A stretch of DNA of 64,000 nt, from NCBI RefSeq assembly GCF_030730945.1, contig NZ_JAVAMS010000001.1:1054001-1118000 (forward strand). The letters are read 5' to 3'. The notes under the pieces were generated by a model. The model searched no databases. It was given only the letters and a program-made list of their open reading frames with translations, and had not been told where the DNA came from. This document shows positions 8,941 to 16,814 of this stretch, in pieces. This DNA comes from Aurantiacibacter poecillastricola. Its GTDB lineage: Bacteria; Pseudomonadota; Alphaproteobacteria; Sphingomonadales; Sphingomonadaceae. How positions within the stretch are numbered: the first letter of the stretch is position 1; each line of letters begins with the position of its first letter. Position numbers and translations under genes: made by a program.

Positions 8941-10068
8941 ATGGATATTGCACGACGCGGATTTCTCGGCGGCACGGTCGCCACGGCGGGGCTTGCAGCA
9001 GCGTTTCCGGCGCTGGGACAGGCGGACCCCATGGGCAGCGCGGCAGACAATTTCGGTCCACGGGACGGCATCGCGATGCTGGCCCGCAATGAAAACCCCT
9101 ACGGCCCCGCGCCGAGCGCTTTGCGGGCAGCATCCGAAGCGGCGACGAAGGGCTGCTACTACTCCGACCGCGGCCTGCGCATGCTGCACGAGATGATTGC
9201 CGAGCGACATGGCGTCGATCCCGCGAATGTCGTGGTGGGTGCAGGCTCTACCGAACTCCTATCCGCAATCGCGATCAGCTGGGGCCGTGAGGGGACAATC
9301 CTGTGCCCCGGTCTGTTCTGGGATACCACCGTCCAGTATGGCGAGCGGCAGGGTGTGAAATCGATCCGCGTGCCACTGGCAGGTGACATGAATGTCGACC
9401 TTGCCGCAATGCAGGCCGCCTTCACCGACGATGTCGCGCTGGTCCAGATCTGCAATCCCAACAACCCGACTGGCATGCTGGTAGACGCGGGCGGCCTGCG
9501 CCAGCTCGCCGCGCAAGTTACGCCTACCGCCACGCTGCTGGTGGACGAGGCCTATAACGAGCTGGCGGACGACCCGGCGGGCAATTCGGTCGTGGATCTC
9601 GTTCGCGAAGGGCAGGACGTGATCGTATGCCGCACCTTCTCTAAGATCTACGGCATGGCCGGAATGCGCGTGGGCTATGCACTTACCACCGAACCCAATG
9701 CTCAGCGCATTCGCAGCCACATGATGAGCTTTGGCGGCAACACCTGCGGGCTGGCCGCTGCCATTGCCAGCTATGACGACACGCGTTTCCTGGCCCAGAG
9801 CCTGGCGGCTATCCAGGAGGGCCGCGAGATGATCCTCGATGCAGCCGCACGCAGCGGTTTGTCCGCGCTGCCCAGCCAGACGAACTTCGTCTATGTCGAA
9901 GTGCCGGATGCCGATGCGGTGCAAGCGGCTATGGCCGAGCGGGGTATCCTGATCCGCCCCGCATATGGCAATTGGACACGGTATTCGCGAGTGAGTACGG
10001 GCAGGCTGGAGGACGTGGAACGCTACGCCGCCGCCTTGCCGGAAGTGATAGACGGCCTCTCGGCCTGA
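8941..10068 (+). CDS. Tat-exported PLP-dependent aminotransferase, HisC-like
   Basis: Fold-type I aminotransferase related to histidinol-phosphate aminotransferase. Core motifs are LARNENPYGPAPSAL, the NPNNPTG loop, LVDEAYNEL, and the PLP lysine in TFSKIYGMAGMRVGYA (about Lys235). The first 27 residues form a twin-arginine signal (ARRGFLGG, an alanine-rich core, then ALGQA), so the folded holoenzyme is probably exported to the periplasm. That placement makes a role in histidine synthesis unlikely. AAAGGGG precedes ATG 8941. An exported lyase-like propeller gene follows 20 bases later. The substrate is unknown. Confidence 0.9.
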   Translation: MDIARRGFLGGTVATAGLAAAFPALGQADPMGSAADNFGPRDGIAMLARNENPYGPAPSALRAASEAATKGCYYSDRGLRMLHEMIAERHGVDPANVVVGAGSTELLSAIAISWGREGTILCPGLFWDTTVQYGERQGVKSIRVPLAGDMNVDLAAMQAAFTDDVALVQICNPNNPTGMLVDAGGLRQLAAQVTPTATLLVDEAYNELADDPAGNSVVDLVREGQDVIVCRTFSKIYGMAGMRVGYALTTEPNAQRIRSHMMSFGGNTCGLAAAIASYDDTRFLAQSLAAIQEGREMILDAAARSGLSALPSQTNFVYVEVPDADAVQAAMAERGILIRPAYGNWTRYSRVSTGRLEDVERYAAALPEVIDGLSA

Positions 10069-10088
10069 CCAGTGGGAGACAGACAGAC

Positions 10089-11306
10089 ATGCGACCTATC
10101 CTTGCCAGAGCCGCCTTTGCCGCGATGAGCGTGGGGGCCGCGCCCGCCATGGCCGATACGCTGGTAGAAATCGACCAGGAACATGTGGACGAGAGTGTGC
10201 CGATGCCGCTCTTCCAGGTTGATGCTGCATGGCCTCGTCTCGACGAGAATATCATGCTGGGCCAGGCGCCAGGCCTGGCGGTGGACCGGGACGACAATAT
10301 CTGGGTGCTCAATCGCCCCAATTCCCTCGACTTCAGCGACACCGGTGCCGATAGCGGCATGAGCGTGGGCTGCTGCAACGCGCCGCCGCACGTCCTGCAG
10401 TTCGACCAGGAGGGCAACCTCATCAGGAGCTGGGGCGGTCCCGACCTCGCACCCGGGGAGAGCACGTATGAGGGCGAGGGACAGGAGCGCACTGAAAGCG
10501 GCGATGAGCAATGGCCCGCCAATGTCCACGGCCTGTATGTCGATGACGATCTCAACGTCTGGATCGGCGGCAATGGCGGCGGCGACCACGTGGTGCTCAA
10601 CTTCACCGCAGATGGCGAGTATATCGGCCAGATCGGCCAGCGGCAGATGACCGAAGGCAACATGTCCGAGCAATATCTCGGAAACCCCGCCGATATTCAC
10701 GACAATGGCGAGAGCGTGCTGGTGGCCGATGGCTACATCAACAAGCGCGTCATCGAATTCGGCGCGGGAGATCTCGAATTCCAGCACCTGTGGGGCGCCT
10801 ATGGCGAGGCTCCCGACGGCGGCACGCGGGAGGGCGAGTTCGACCAGTCGCAGGCCAGCAGCACCGGCGACGGCGGCGCGAACCCTGAAAGCGGGAGCTT
10901 TGGCGATATCGTGCACTGCGTGGTGCGTGGGCCGGAAGACACGATCTATGTCTGCGACCGCCGCAACAACCGCGTGCAGGTGTTTCGCGAAACAGCCGAC
11001 GGCGTGGAGTTCCTGGAAGACATCGTCATCGCCGAGGAAACAGGCGGCACCCGCACGGCCTCCGACGTCGCCTTCAGCCCCGATGGCAGGTACGTGTACA
11101 TCGCCGACATGATGAACGGACGCGTATGGATCCTGACCCGGGATGATCACGAGATCATCGGCCATTTCGGACGCAACGGCCGCTATCCTGGCCAATTCAT
11201 CTGGCTGCACAGCGTGGACGTGGACTCGATGGGCAATGTCTACACCACTGAAGTGAGCACTGGTCGCCGCGTGCAGCGCTTCGTCATGACGGGCATGAGC
11301 GACTGA
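10089..11306 (+). CDS. Secreted NHL-repeat protein, peptidyl-alpha-hydroxyglycine amidating-lyase-like
   Basis: 405-residue exported beta-propeller. A signal peptide (about residues 1-22, cut after AMA) precedes several NHL blades. Each blade has the pattern of a D-rich turn, a hydrophobic strand and a following basic/aromatic strand, for example LAVDRDDNIWVLNRP, GLYVDDDLNVWIGG, TIYVCDRRNNRVQVF and SVDVDSMGNVYTTEV. The overall pattern matches bacterial proteins named for similarity to the lyase half of peptidylglycine alpha-amidating enzyme; their substrate in bacteria is not established. The start is taken at the ATG before the signal peptide, with GGGAG upstream. Confidence 0.85.
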   Translation: MRPILARAAFAAMSVGAAPAMADTLVEIDQEHVDESVPMPLFQVDAAWPRLDENIMLGQAPGLAVDRDDNIWVLNRPNSLDFSDTGADSGMSVGCCNAPPHVLQFDQEGNLIRSWGGPDLAPGESTYEGEGQERTESGDEQWPANVHGLYVDDDLNVWIGGNGGGDHVVLNFTADGEYIGQIGQRQMTEGNMSEQYLGNPADIHDNGESVLVADGYINKRVIEFGAGDLEFQHLWGAYGEAPDGGTREGEFDQSQASSTGDGGANPESGSFGDIVHCVVRGPEDTIYVCDRRNNRVQVFRETADGVEFLEDIVIAEETGGTRTASDVAFSPDGRYVYIADMMNGRVWILTRDDHEIIGHFGRNGRYPGQFIWLHSVDVDSMGNVYTTEVSTGRRVQRFVMTGMSD

Positions 11307-11313
11307 CATCGAC

Positions 11314-12294
11314 GTGACGGAGAGGAGCGAGATCGAGCGCGATCCGCGCTGGCTGCCGCATGCCCTGGATCTTCCCGGCCGGCGCATGCAATTCGTGCGG
11401 GTCGAGCGTGAAGTTCTGGCTCAGCCACCCTTCCTCGCAGATTTCAGACCGGCATCCCCGGCTGGCGAGGCGTGGCTTTCCTTCGAGGAGGTGCAGGCGC
11501 TGCAGCCCGACACGGGGCCGCTGCATTTCGTCTTCCACACTGCCTTCTGCCGCTCCACCCTGCTGGTACGCGCGCTGGAGCTGGAAGGCGTATCGGCTGG
11601 GCTAGCGGAGCCGGGCATCATTGCGGCACTGGCCAGCGCGGGCGAGGCTGTGGCACCGCTCGTGAAGCCCGTTCTCGACCTGCTCTCTCGTCCCTGGGGC
11701 GAGGGCGAAGCGGTGTTCGTGAAACCGACGAACCATGCCAACATGCTCATCCCGCAGCTACTGGCCGCGCGGCCCGACGCGAAGGCCGTGCTGATGACCA
11801 ACGCGCTGGCACCGTTTCTTGGCAGCGTGTCGAAGCGAGGCCTGATGGGACGTCGCTGGGGGCGGCAGCTCTATCTGGAGTTGATGGGATATGCCGGGAT
11901 GGACCTCGGCATGGATGGGCGCGAGCAGTTCAGCATAAGCGATCTGCAGGCGGCCAGCCTCGGCTGGTTCCTCTCGCAGCGCATGTTCGCCACGCTACAG
12001 TCGGGGCCTCATGGCGAAAGGATGCGTGTGCTGGACGGCGACCGTTTCAACGCCGACCGCGCCGACGCGCTGGCAGCGGTATTCGACTTCGCGGGGATTT
12101 CCATCGATGCAGGGCGTGTGAAGGCCATCGTCGATGGTCCGCGCTTCCGCAGTCACGCCAAGCTGGGCGGCGAAGTCGGTGGAAACGCGACCCCGGCCAT
12201 AGTGAGCGAGGAGATTGCCCAGATGGAGCAATGGATCGCCATGATCGCCCAGCAGGCAGGCATTATTGTGCCGCGCCCGCAAACGTTGTTCTAG
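11314..12294 (+). CDS. Sulfotransferase-like protein of unknown substrate
   Basis: 326 residues, no signal peptide. HFVFHTAFCRSTLLVRALE near residues 72-90 resembles the phosphosulfate-binding P-loop of sulfotransferase-fold proteins (GxxRSGTT-like, with Cys-Arg-Ser-Thr here). LAEPGIIAAL and VFVKPTNHANMLIPQLL follow as in that fold. A canonical PAPS 3'-phosphate site is not obvious, so activity is uncertain. The GTG at 11314 lies 7 bases after the preceding stop; an internal ATG near residue 24 is an alternative. Its stop shares CTAG with the convergent XRE gene. Coupling to the propeller gene suggests a common pathway. Confidence 0.7.
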   Translation: MTERSEIERDPRWLPHALDLPGRRMQFVRVEREVLAQPPFLADFRPASPAGEAWLSFEEVQALQPDTGPLHFVFHTAFCRSTLLVRALELEGVSAGLAEPGIIAALASAGEAVAPLVKPVLDLLSRPWGEGEAVFVKPTNHANMLIPQLLAARPDAKAVLMTNALAPFLGSVSKRGLMGRRWGRQLYLELMGYAGMDLGMDGREQFSISDLQAASLGWFLSQRMFATLQSGPHGERMRVLDGDRFNADRADALAAVFDFAGISIDAGRVKAIVDGPRFRSHAKLGGEVGGNATPAIVSEEIAQMEQWIAMIAQQAGIIVPRPQTLF

Positions 12295-12494
12295 CCCGCA
12301 TCGCGCAGGAAGATCTCCTCGATCGCCAGATCGAACACGTCGGCGATGCGGAAGGCGAGCGGCAGGCTGGGATCGTACTTACCCGTCTCGATGGCGTTTA
12401 CGCTCTGCCGGGAGACCTCCAGCCGCTCGGCGAGATCCTGCTGGCTCCATTCGCGCTCGGCGCGAAGCACGCGCAGGCGATTTTTCACAGGCAT
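12291..12494 (-). CDS. Small XRE-family transcriptional regulator
   Basis: 67-residue single-domain helix-turn-helix protein. NRLRVLRAEREWSQQDLAERL, VSRQSVNAIETGKYDP and LAFRIADVFDLAIEEIF give all helices of the Cro/CI fold and the usual short form of this subfamily. The longer open frame is ignored because ATG 12494 begins exactly at the domain and is preceded by GGGGGA. It overlaps the upstream membrane-protein gene by 10 bases, so translation is coupled. It is the last gene of a three-gene unit and may repress the inverted repeat at 13091-13119. Confidence 0.9.
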   Translation of the reverse strand: MPVKNRLRVLRAEREWSQQDLAERLEVSRQSVNAIETGKYDPSLPLAFRIADVFDLAIEEIFLRDAG

Positions 12495-12910
12495 TCCCCC
12501 GCACTGCCCATCGTCACCTTGTTGACGATGGCTCCCACGCCAAGGCCCAGACACCAGATGGTGGGCCACCAGAAGGCGGGGACATGCGGCAGGTCCATAT
12601 ATGTCTCGAGAAAACCCCAGATCGCCGCGGCCGTGAGCGTGAGGCCCGTCGCCACCATCACCTGTCGCACGTAGAGGAAGCGAAGGTATTCATCCTGCTC
12701 CTCCACGATCAGCCGGGTGAAGATCCACGGCACTGCAGCAAAGGCAATGCCGGGCAGGGCGGCCAGCGCAAATGCCGGCGCGCCGGATAGGCCTCGTCCC
12801 TCGATCAGCCATTCGCAGCCAGCCAGCGAAACGAGGTAGATCATCATCGCGGTTGCTATGCGAACGAGATAGCGCTTCGCTTCCGGTTTCTTGCGAAGGC
12901 TGCCGATCAT
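12485..12910 (-). CDS. Four-helix inner-membrane protein, function unknown
   Basis: 141 residues with four hydrophobic segments: YLVRIATAMMIYLVSLAGC, FALAALPGIAFAAVPWIF, VMVATGLTLTAAAIWGF and FWWPTIWCLGLGVGAIVN. The basic N-terminus suggests a cytoplasmic start. The ATG overlaps the preceding small gene's stop (ATGA), and the end overlaps the XRE gene. Similar small membrane proteins paired with short XRE regulators are common in this order of bacteria, but their role is not established. Confidence 0.85.
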   Translation of the reverse strand: MIGSLRKKPEAKRYLVRIATAMMIYLVSLAGCEWLIEGRGLSGAPAFALAALPGIAFAAVPWIFTRLIVEEQDEYLRFLYVRQVMVATGLTLTAAAIWGFLETYMDLPHVPAFWWPTIWCLGLGVGAIVNKVTMGSAGECL

Positions 12911-13086
12911 CGCGCCTTTCCGCCGAAGACCTGCATGCAGCCACCCTTCAGGCTGACCACTGCGAGAATGGGCAGCACGATCAACAGCGTGGTGGCACTG
13001 GCCTTGTCGATCTGGCCGAGCGAGGAAAGCCCGGCGACAGCAAGGATGACGGTGGCCCAGCAAACGGTTTTGGCAATCGTGTTCAT
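12907..13086 (-). CDS. Small membrane protein (59 aa), function unknown
   Basis: First gene of the membrane-protein/XRE unit. The start ATG 13086 has GGGAGC seven bases upstream; an earlier in-frame start would include the promoter region and is rejected. The protein has two hydrophobic stretches (TVCWATVILAVAGLSSL and ATTLLIVLPILAVVSL) joined by a short polar loop, then GGCMQVFGGKAR. Its TGA overlaps the next ATG. No family recognised. Confidence 0.75.
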   Translation of the reverse strand: MNTIAKTVCWATVILAVAGLSSLGQIDKASATTLLIVLPILAVVSLKGGCMQVFGGKAR

Positions 13087-13090
13087 ATCA

Positions 13091-13119
13091 AGCTCCCTTT
13101 GATTTATGTAAAGGAAGCT
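13091..13119. promoter_or_regulatory. Inverted repeat over the leader of the XRE operon
   Basis: AGCTCCCTTT (13091-13100) is matched at 9 of 10 positions by its inverse AAAGGAAGCT (13110-13119), with a 9-base AT-rich spacer. One arm contains the ribosome site of the first gene and the other touches the probable -10 box. It could be an operator for the operon's own XRE protein, or an RNA hairpin hiding the ribosome site; the sequence alone cannot decide. Confidence 0.5.
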
Positions 13120-13143
13120 ATACATGAGCGCCAATTCTGTCAA
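13115..13143 (-). promoter_or_regulatory. Probable sigma70-type promoter of the XRE operon
   Basis: On the minus strand a perfect TTGACA (13143-13138) is followed by TATAGC after 15 bases or TAGCTT after 17 bases. It reads toward the small membrane-protein gene whose ATG is at 13086. Confidence 0.5.
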
Positions 13144-13201
13144 GCGTCATTTACAGAAGGATTGGCGTCCTTGACTGTGAGGCGGCATGGGACTGTTTCG
13201 A

Positions 13202-13241
13202 AAGAAAAAGCCCCGCCTGCAACCATGCGAGCAGGCGGGGC
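13202..13241 (-). terminator. Rho-independent terminator of the TonB receptor gene
   Basis: GCCCCGCCTGC (13210-13220) and its perfect inverse (13231-13241) form an 11-bp stem with a 10-base loop. On the minus strand it is followed by TTTTTCTTT, so it terminates leftward transcription from the receptor gene. Confidence 0.9.
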
Positions 13242-13292
13242 TTCGTGGAGAGGCGGCGCCCGCAATGCGCTGCCTCTCGAGGGAATTCGTCG

Positions 13293-15410
13293 TCAGAATT
13301 GTCTGGTTAACCCGACCCGCAATTGCCGCGGCTCGACGATGCGGCTGTTCACTCCTTCGACCCCGCCAAGCGGCTCGCCCGGAAGGCGCGTAGCGTAGAA
13401 ATAGTCGATATCGTCGTCCTTGCTGTCGAAGACGTTGAGCAGTTCGGCATGCACCGCCCAGCCATCAAGTAATGCGATGTCCTGCGGCGTCCAAGCGATG
13501 CGCGCATTGACGAGCGTGGTGGAATCGCCGCGAACCGAGTTGTCCTCCACCAGCGGATGGGGTCCCAGATAGCGCAGGCGAGCCGCTGCATTCCACTCGG
13601 GGAAGGCTGCTGAAGCGCCCACTTCGCCGGCGGTGTCGAGCGCGCCTGGGATGCGATCCTGCCCTGGCGCCACATCGACATAACGCGAGGTCGTGTCCGT
13701 CCACACGGCATCGAGGGCGAGCCAGTTATTGGGTTTGTAGAAGGCAGTCAGCTCGTAGCCGTGACGCTCGCTTCCGTCATTTGGCTCCACCGTGCCCGCG
13801 TCGCCTACATAGATGAGTTCGCTATCGATGCTGCTCCACCAGTAGACGCCCGTCAGGATCAGTCCGCCCCTTTCGAAGCGGACGCCCAGTTCCTCGAAAT
13901 GCCCGGCAACCAAGCCCGGTACCGGGTCGACCGGATTGGTCACCCCGCGCGCATCATTCGAGTGGAAGCCTTCGCCATAGTTGGCGTAGATCGCAATTCC
14001 ATCCGCGACTTCGTAATTCACCCCGACCTTGGAAGCGAAGGTGCCGTCCGATTTCTCGCCGGACCAGCTCAGATCACCGCGCAGCGCTTCGGTTTCGAAG
14101 CGGTACCAGTCACCGCGCAGGCCCCCTATCACCATCAGTCGGTCGATCGGTCGCCAGATGGCTTCCGCATAAAGGCCGAGGGAAGCCTCGTCGACCGAGA
14201 AGGCGCCCACGGTGAATTCGGTCGCGCCCGCGATGGTCTCGTCGAAGCCTACCTCGCCGATATCGTCATACCGCCCCTCCGCCCCGACGCGCAGGCTGAG
14301 CCGGTCGGTCACTTGCGCCGTATGCTCAATACGTCCGCCGAAGGTCCAGAGGTCGGCATACTGGCGCAACTGGTCGCCATTGACCGGATCCTCGAGGAAG
14401 TAGGTAAAGTTGGAGAGGAGGTCCCAGTCGTAATTCTGTGCATAGGCGGTGACGCGCCATCCATCGGAGAGGTAGCCTGCGGTAAGGACGTGCCGCTGCG
14501 TGTCGCCCCGCAGCGTCGGATCGATTGAGCAGAAGCGATCCTCGCAGATGTCGCTGCCGACGGCGCGTTCCGGTATCTGTTCGGTGGGGGCCCAGTTCGC
14601 ATCGAACAGCGAATAGCTGAGCGATAGGTCTCCGCCTCCCAGCGGCTGGGTGAACTTGAGGAAGGCGGAGTAGCCTTCGAAGTCTTCCGGCAACTCCCAC
14701 GGCCCGTCATTGAACTTCGCCTGTCCCGCTACCAGCACTTCGCCCGAGCCCAGCGCAGCCGAGCCGCCTGCAGCAAGGCGGCGATAACCGAAGCTGCCGA
14801 TCTCGGCGCTGGCGAAGGGCCGCAACCGGTCATGCGTGGTGATCTGGGAGGAGCCGACCAGCGAGAAGTCGCCCGCGTCCACGCGGTACGGTCCCTTGCG
14901 GTAATCCACCCTTGCCACCGTCTCCGGGATCAGGCCGTTCACATCGAGATAGCCCTGACCGTGGCCGTGGGTTCGAAAGTTGACCGGGAAATCGTCGATA
15001 TAAACCGAGTAATCGGTGCCGTGATCCAGATTGAAGCCGCGCAGGAAGAACTGGTTGGCCTTGCCTCCGCCCGAATGTTGTGTGGCGATGAGGCCAGGGG
15101 TCGCTTCCAGCAATTCGCCGGGACGCAACAGCGGGCGAATCTCGATGTCCGCGCCAGCCACGCCGCCCTCGCTCGCCGCGCCGGCCACGCCGATGCGCCG
15201 CTCACCCCGGCCGTAGACGTAGATGATGTTGCCGGTTTCGGTATCGCGCACGACGTTGGTATCGTCGGGATTGGCTTCGGCAGCAGCAATGTCGACCGCC
15301 GTCACCTGACGCGTGGAAAGCGCGGTATCGCCATCCTGCGCATAGGCTGGGAGACCTGCCAGCAAGGCTGCGGATGAGGTAAACAAGGCAAGGTGGGTGC
15401 GGGCGGTCAT
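13293..15410 (-). CDS. TonB-dependent outer-membrane receptor
   Basis: 705 residues. A signal peptide ends at AYAQ (about 25). The plug domain spans roughly 85-200, with RPGELLEATPGLIATQHSGGGKANQFFLRGFNLDHGTDYSVYIDD interrupted by no gaps. A 22-strand-type barrel follows, ending in the outer-membrane signature LRVGLTRQF with terminal phenylalanine. VTDRLSLRVG, GLYAEAIWRP and EELGVRFE are typical barrel strands. No substrate-specific feature is recognisable. A strong terminator follows at 13210-13241 and a ToxR-like regulator gene is divergent 92 bases away, suggesting local control. Confidence 0.95.
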   Translation of the reverse strand: MTARTHLALFTSSAALLAGLPAYAQDGDTALSTRQVTAVDIAAAEANPDDTNVVRDTETGNIIYVYGRGERRIGVAGAASEGGVAGADIEIRPLLRPGELLEATPGLIATQHSGGGKANQFFLRGFNLDHGTDYSVYIDDFPVNFRTHGHGQGYLDVNGLIPETVARVDYRKGPYRVDAGDFSLVGSSQITTHDRLRPFASAEIGSFGYRRLAAGGSAALGSGEVLVAGQAKFNDGPWELPEDFEGYSAFLKFTQPLGGGDLSLSYSLFDANWAPTEQIPERAVGSDICEDRFCSIDPTLRGDTQRHVLTAGYLSDGWRVTAYAQNYDWDLLSNFTYFLEDPVNGDQLRQYADLWTFGGRIEHTAQVTDRLSLRVGAEGRYDDIGEVGFDETIAGATEFTVGAFSVDEASLGLYAEAIWRPIDRLMVIGGLRGDWYRFETEALRGDLSWSGEKSDGTFASKVGVNYEVADGIAIYANYGEGFHSNDARGVTNPVDPVPGLVAGHFEELGVRFERGGLILTGVYWWSSIDSELIYVGDAGTVEPNDGSERHGYELTAFYKPNNWLALDAVWTDTTSRYVDVAPGQDRIPGALDTAGEVGASAAFPEWNAAARLRYLGPHPLVEDNSVRGDSTTLVNARIAWTPQDIALLDGWAVHAELLNVFDSKDDDIDYFYATRLPGEPLGGVEGVNSRIVEPRQLRVGLTRQF

Positions 15411-15472
15411 TGGGTCTCGCTATCGATCGGTCAAAGTCAACCAGAGAGATGTCGCAAGCCCACTCGCCACGC

Positions 15473-15487
15473 ACCGTTAATTACGGT
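15473..15487. promoter_or_regulatory. Short inverted repeat between the receptor and regulator genes
   Basis: ACCGT-TAATT-ACGGT lies in the 92-base divergent intergenic region, 16 bases before the regulator's start. It may be an operator for the membrane-bound regulator; evidence is symmetry and location only. Confidence 0.3.
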
Positions 15488-15502
15488 AATCGCGGGCGTT
15501 AC

Positions 15503-16687
15503 ATGGACGTTACACAGCAATTCGAGGCCGAGATACGGCAGTTGCGCACGCGCGAGGTGCCGGGCACCAGCAGGCGTCTGCGCGAGTTGTTCGACTACTT
15601 CGCCGCCCGGGGGGCGGAGGCCGAAAGCGCCTCGCAGGCCGAGATTGCGCGAGAAGTTTTTGGCCAGGACGATACCGATGCCGACGATGCCAGCGTGCGC
15701 GTCTATGTTCACCGGCTGCGCAAACGGCTGGAAGACCACTATGCGGCCGGTGGCGGGGAGGGGCAGGCGCGGATCGTGCTTCCCAGCGGGGTCTATGCCT
15801 TCCGGCTGGAAGGCGTGGAAGCTCCTGCGTCCGAACCCGCCCCCCGCCCCGGTAGCTATCGCGCCAACCGCCCGAGCACGCTGATCGCTGCCGGTGTCGC
15901 GCTGGCAGCCCTCGCGCTCGTCGCGGCTTTCGCCTGGACCCAGCGCCCGGCTGCACCCAATAGCCTGTGGGCACCGCTTGCTGCATCCGAACGCCCGGTC
16001 CTCCTCGTGCTGGGTGACTACTATATCTACGGCGAGATCGATCCCGTGCGGCCCGAGCAAAGCCGCCTCATCCGCGATTTCCGCGTCGATGACGAAAGTG
16101 ACCTTGCCGCGTTGCAGGAAGCCGAGCCGGAGCGTTATGGCACTGCAGAGGATGTCGGCCTAACCTACCTCCCGTTCTCCGCCGCCTATGGCCTCGAGCA
16201 TGTCATGCCGGTGCTGGCCGAGGCCGGGAAGGAAGTGGAAGTCATTGCCGCCAGCGCGCTGGAACCCGACATGTTGAACCGTTTCGACGTGGTCTATGTC
16301 GGTCTGCTTTCGGGAATGGGCCTGCTGGAAGATCAGGCCTTCGCCACCAGTTCCCTGCGTATCGGCGAAAGCTATGACGAACTCGTGGATCGCGACACCG
16401 GACAGGTCTGGACCAGTGACGAGGCGCGCAGCCTCGCCTCGCCCGCCTTCTACCGGGACTATGCCTACCTTGCCCGCTTCACTGCTTCCACGGGAGCGGA
16501 GGTGGTGGTGATTGCCAGCGAGCGCGAGACGGGCCTTCGCGGAATCAGCCCGATTGCGGTTGGCGATCTGCCAGAGGAAATCGAAGCGGTGTCGGGAGGC
16601 GCGGGATTCGAGGCGCTGGTGCAGGTAACCGGACAACAGGGCGCGGATCTGGACGACCGCCTGATCCTCGCGCGCGAGCGACGCTGA
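15503..16687 (+). CDS. ToxR/CadC-like membrane-bound transcriptional regulator
   Basis: 394 residues. The N-terminal ~110 residues look like a winged-helix DNA-binding domain of the OmpR/CadC type: [44 protein letters not shown] and the wing [17 protein letters not shown] single membrane segment follows at about 126-146 ([19 protein letters not shown]). The remaining ~245 residues should be periplasmic and show no family I recognise; [12 protein letters not shown] and [12 protein letters not shown] look like strands of an alpha/beta fold. ATG 15503 is chosen because the wHTH begins there. Divergence from the TonB receptor suggests it senses or controls the same nutrient. Confidence 0.8.
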   Translation: MDVTQQFEAEIRQLRTREVPGTSRRLRELFDYFAARGAEAESASQAEIAREVFGQDDTDADDASVRVYVHRLRKRLEDHYAAGGGEGQARIVLPSGVYAFRLEGVEAPASEPAPRPGSYRANRPSTLIAAGVALAALALVAAFAWTQRPAAPNSLWAPLAASERPVLLVLGDYYIYGEIDPVRPEQSRLIRDFRVDDESDLAALQEAEPERYGTAEDVGLTYLPFSAAYGLEHVMPVLAEAGKEVEVIAASALEPDMLNRFDVVYVGLLSGMGLLEDQAFATSSLRIGESYDELVDRDTGQVWTSDEARSLASPAFYRDYAYLARFTASTGAEVVVIASERETGLRGISPIAVGDLPEEIEAVSGGAGFEALVQVTGQQGADLDDRLILARERR

Positions 16688-16704
16688 CCTGTTCTCGCGG
16701 CCTC

Positions 16705-16729
16705 GCCAGGGCACCGCAAACGCCCTGGC
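16705..16729 (+). other. Perfect hairpin before ftsH
   Basis: GCCAGGGC (16705-16712) and GCCCTGGC (16722-16729) form an 8-bp stem with a 9-base loop, 18 bases after the regulator gene. No T-run follows, so it is at best a weak terminator. Confidence 0.4.
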
Positions 16730-16814
16730 TCTGACCCAAAGCCCGTGGTCTCTGTTATCTTGCCATTCACCCCTCGTATCCTACATTGGCAGGCTGAAAG
16801 GACACGGATCTTCC

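Noticed and set aside
8941..10068. Histidine biosynthesis gene hisC
   Set aside because: The Tat signal and unrelated neighbours argue against a cytoplasmic biosynthetic role.
12291..13086. Toxin-antitoxin system
   Set aside because: The XRE protein is paired with membrane proteins, not with a toxin family; overlap and size alone are not enough.
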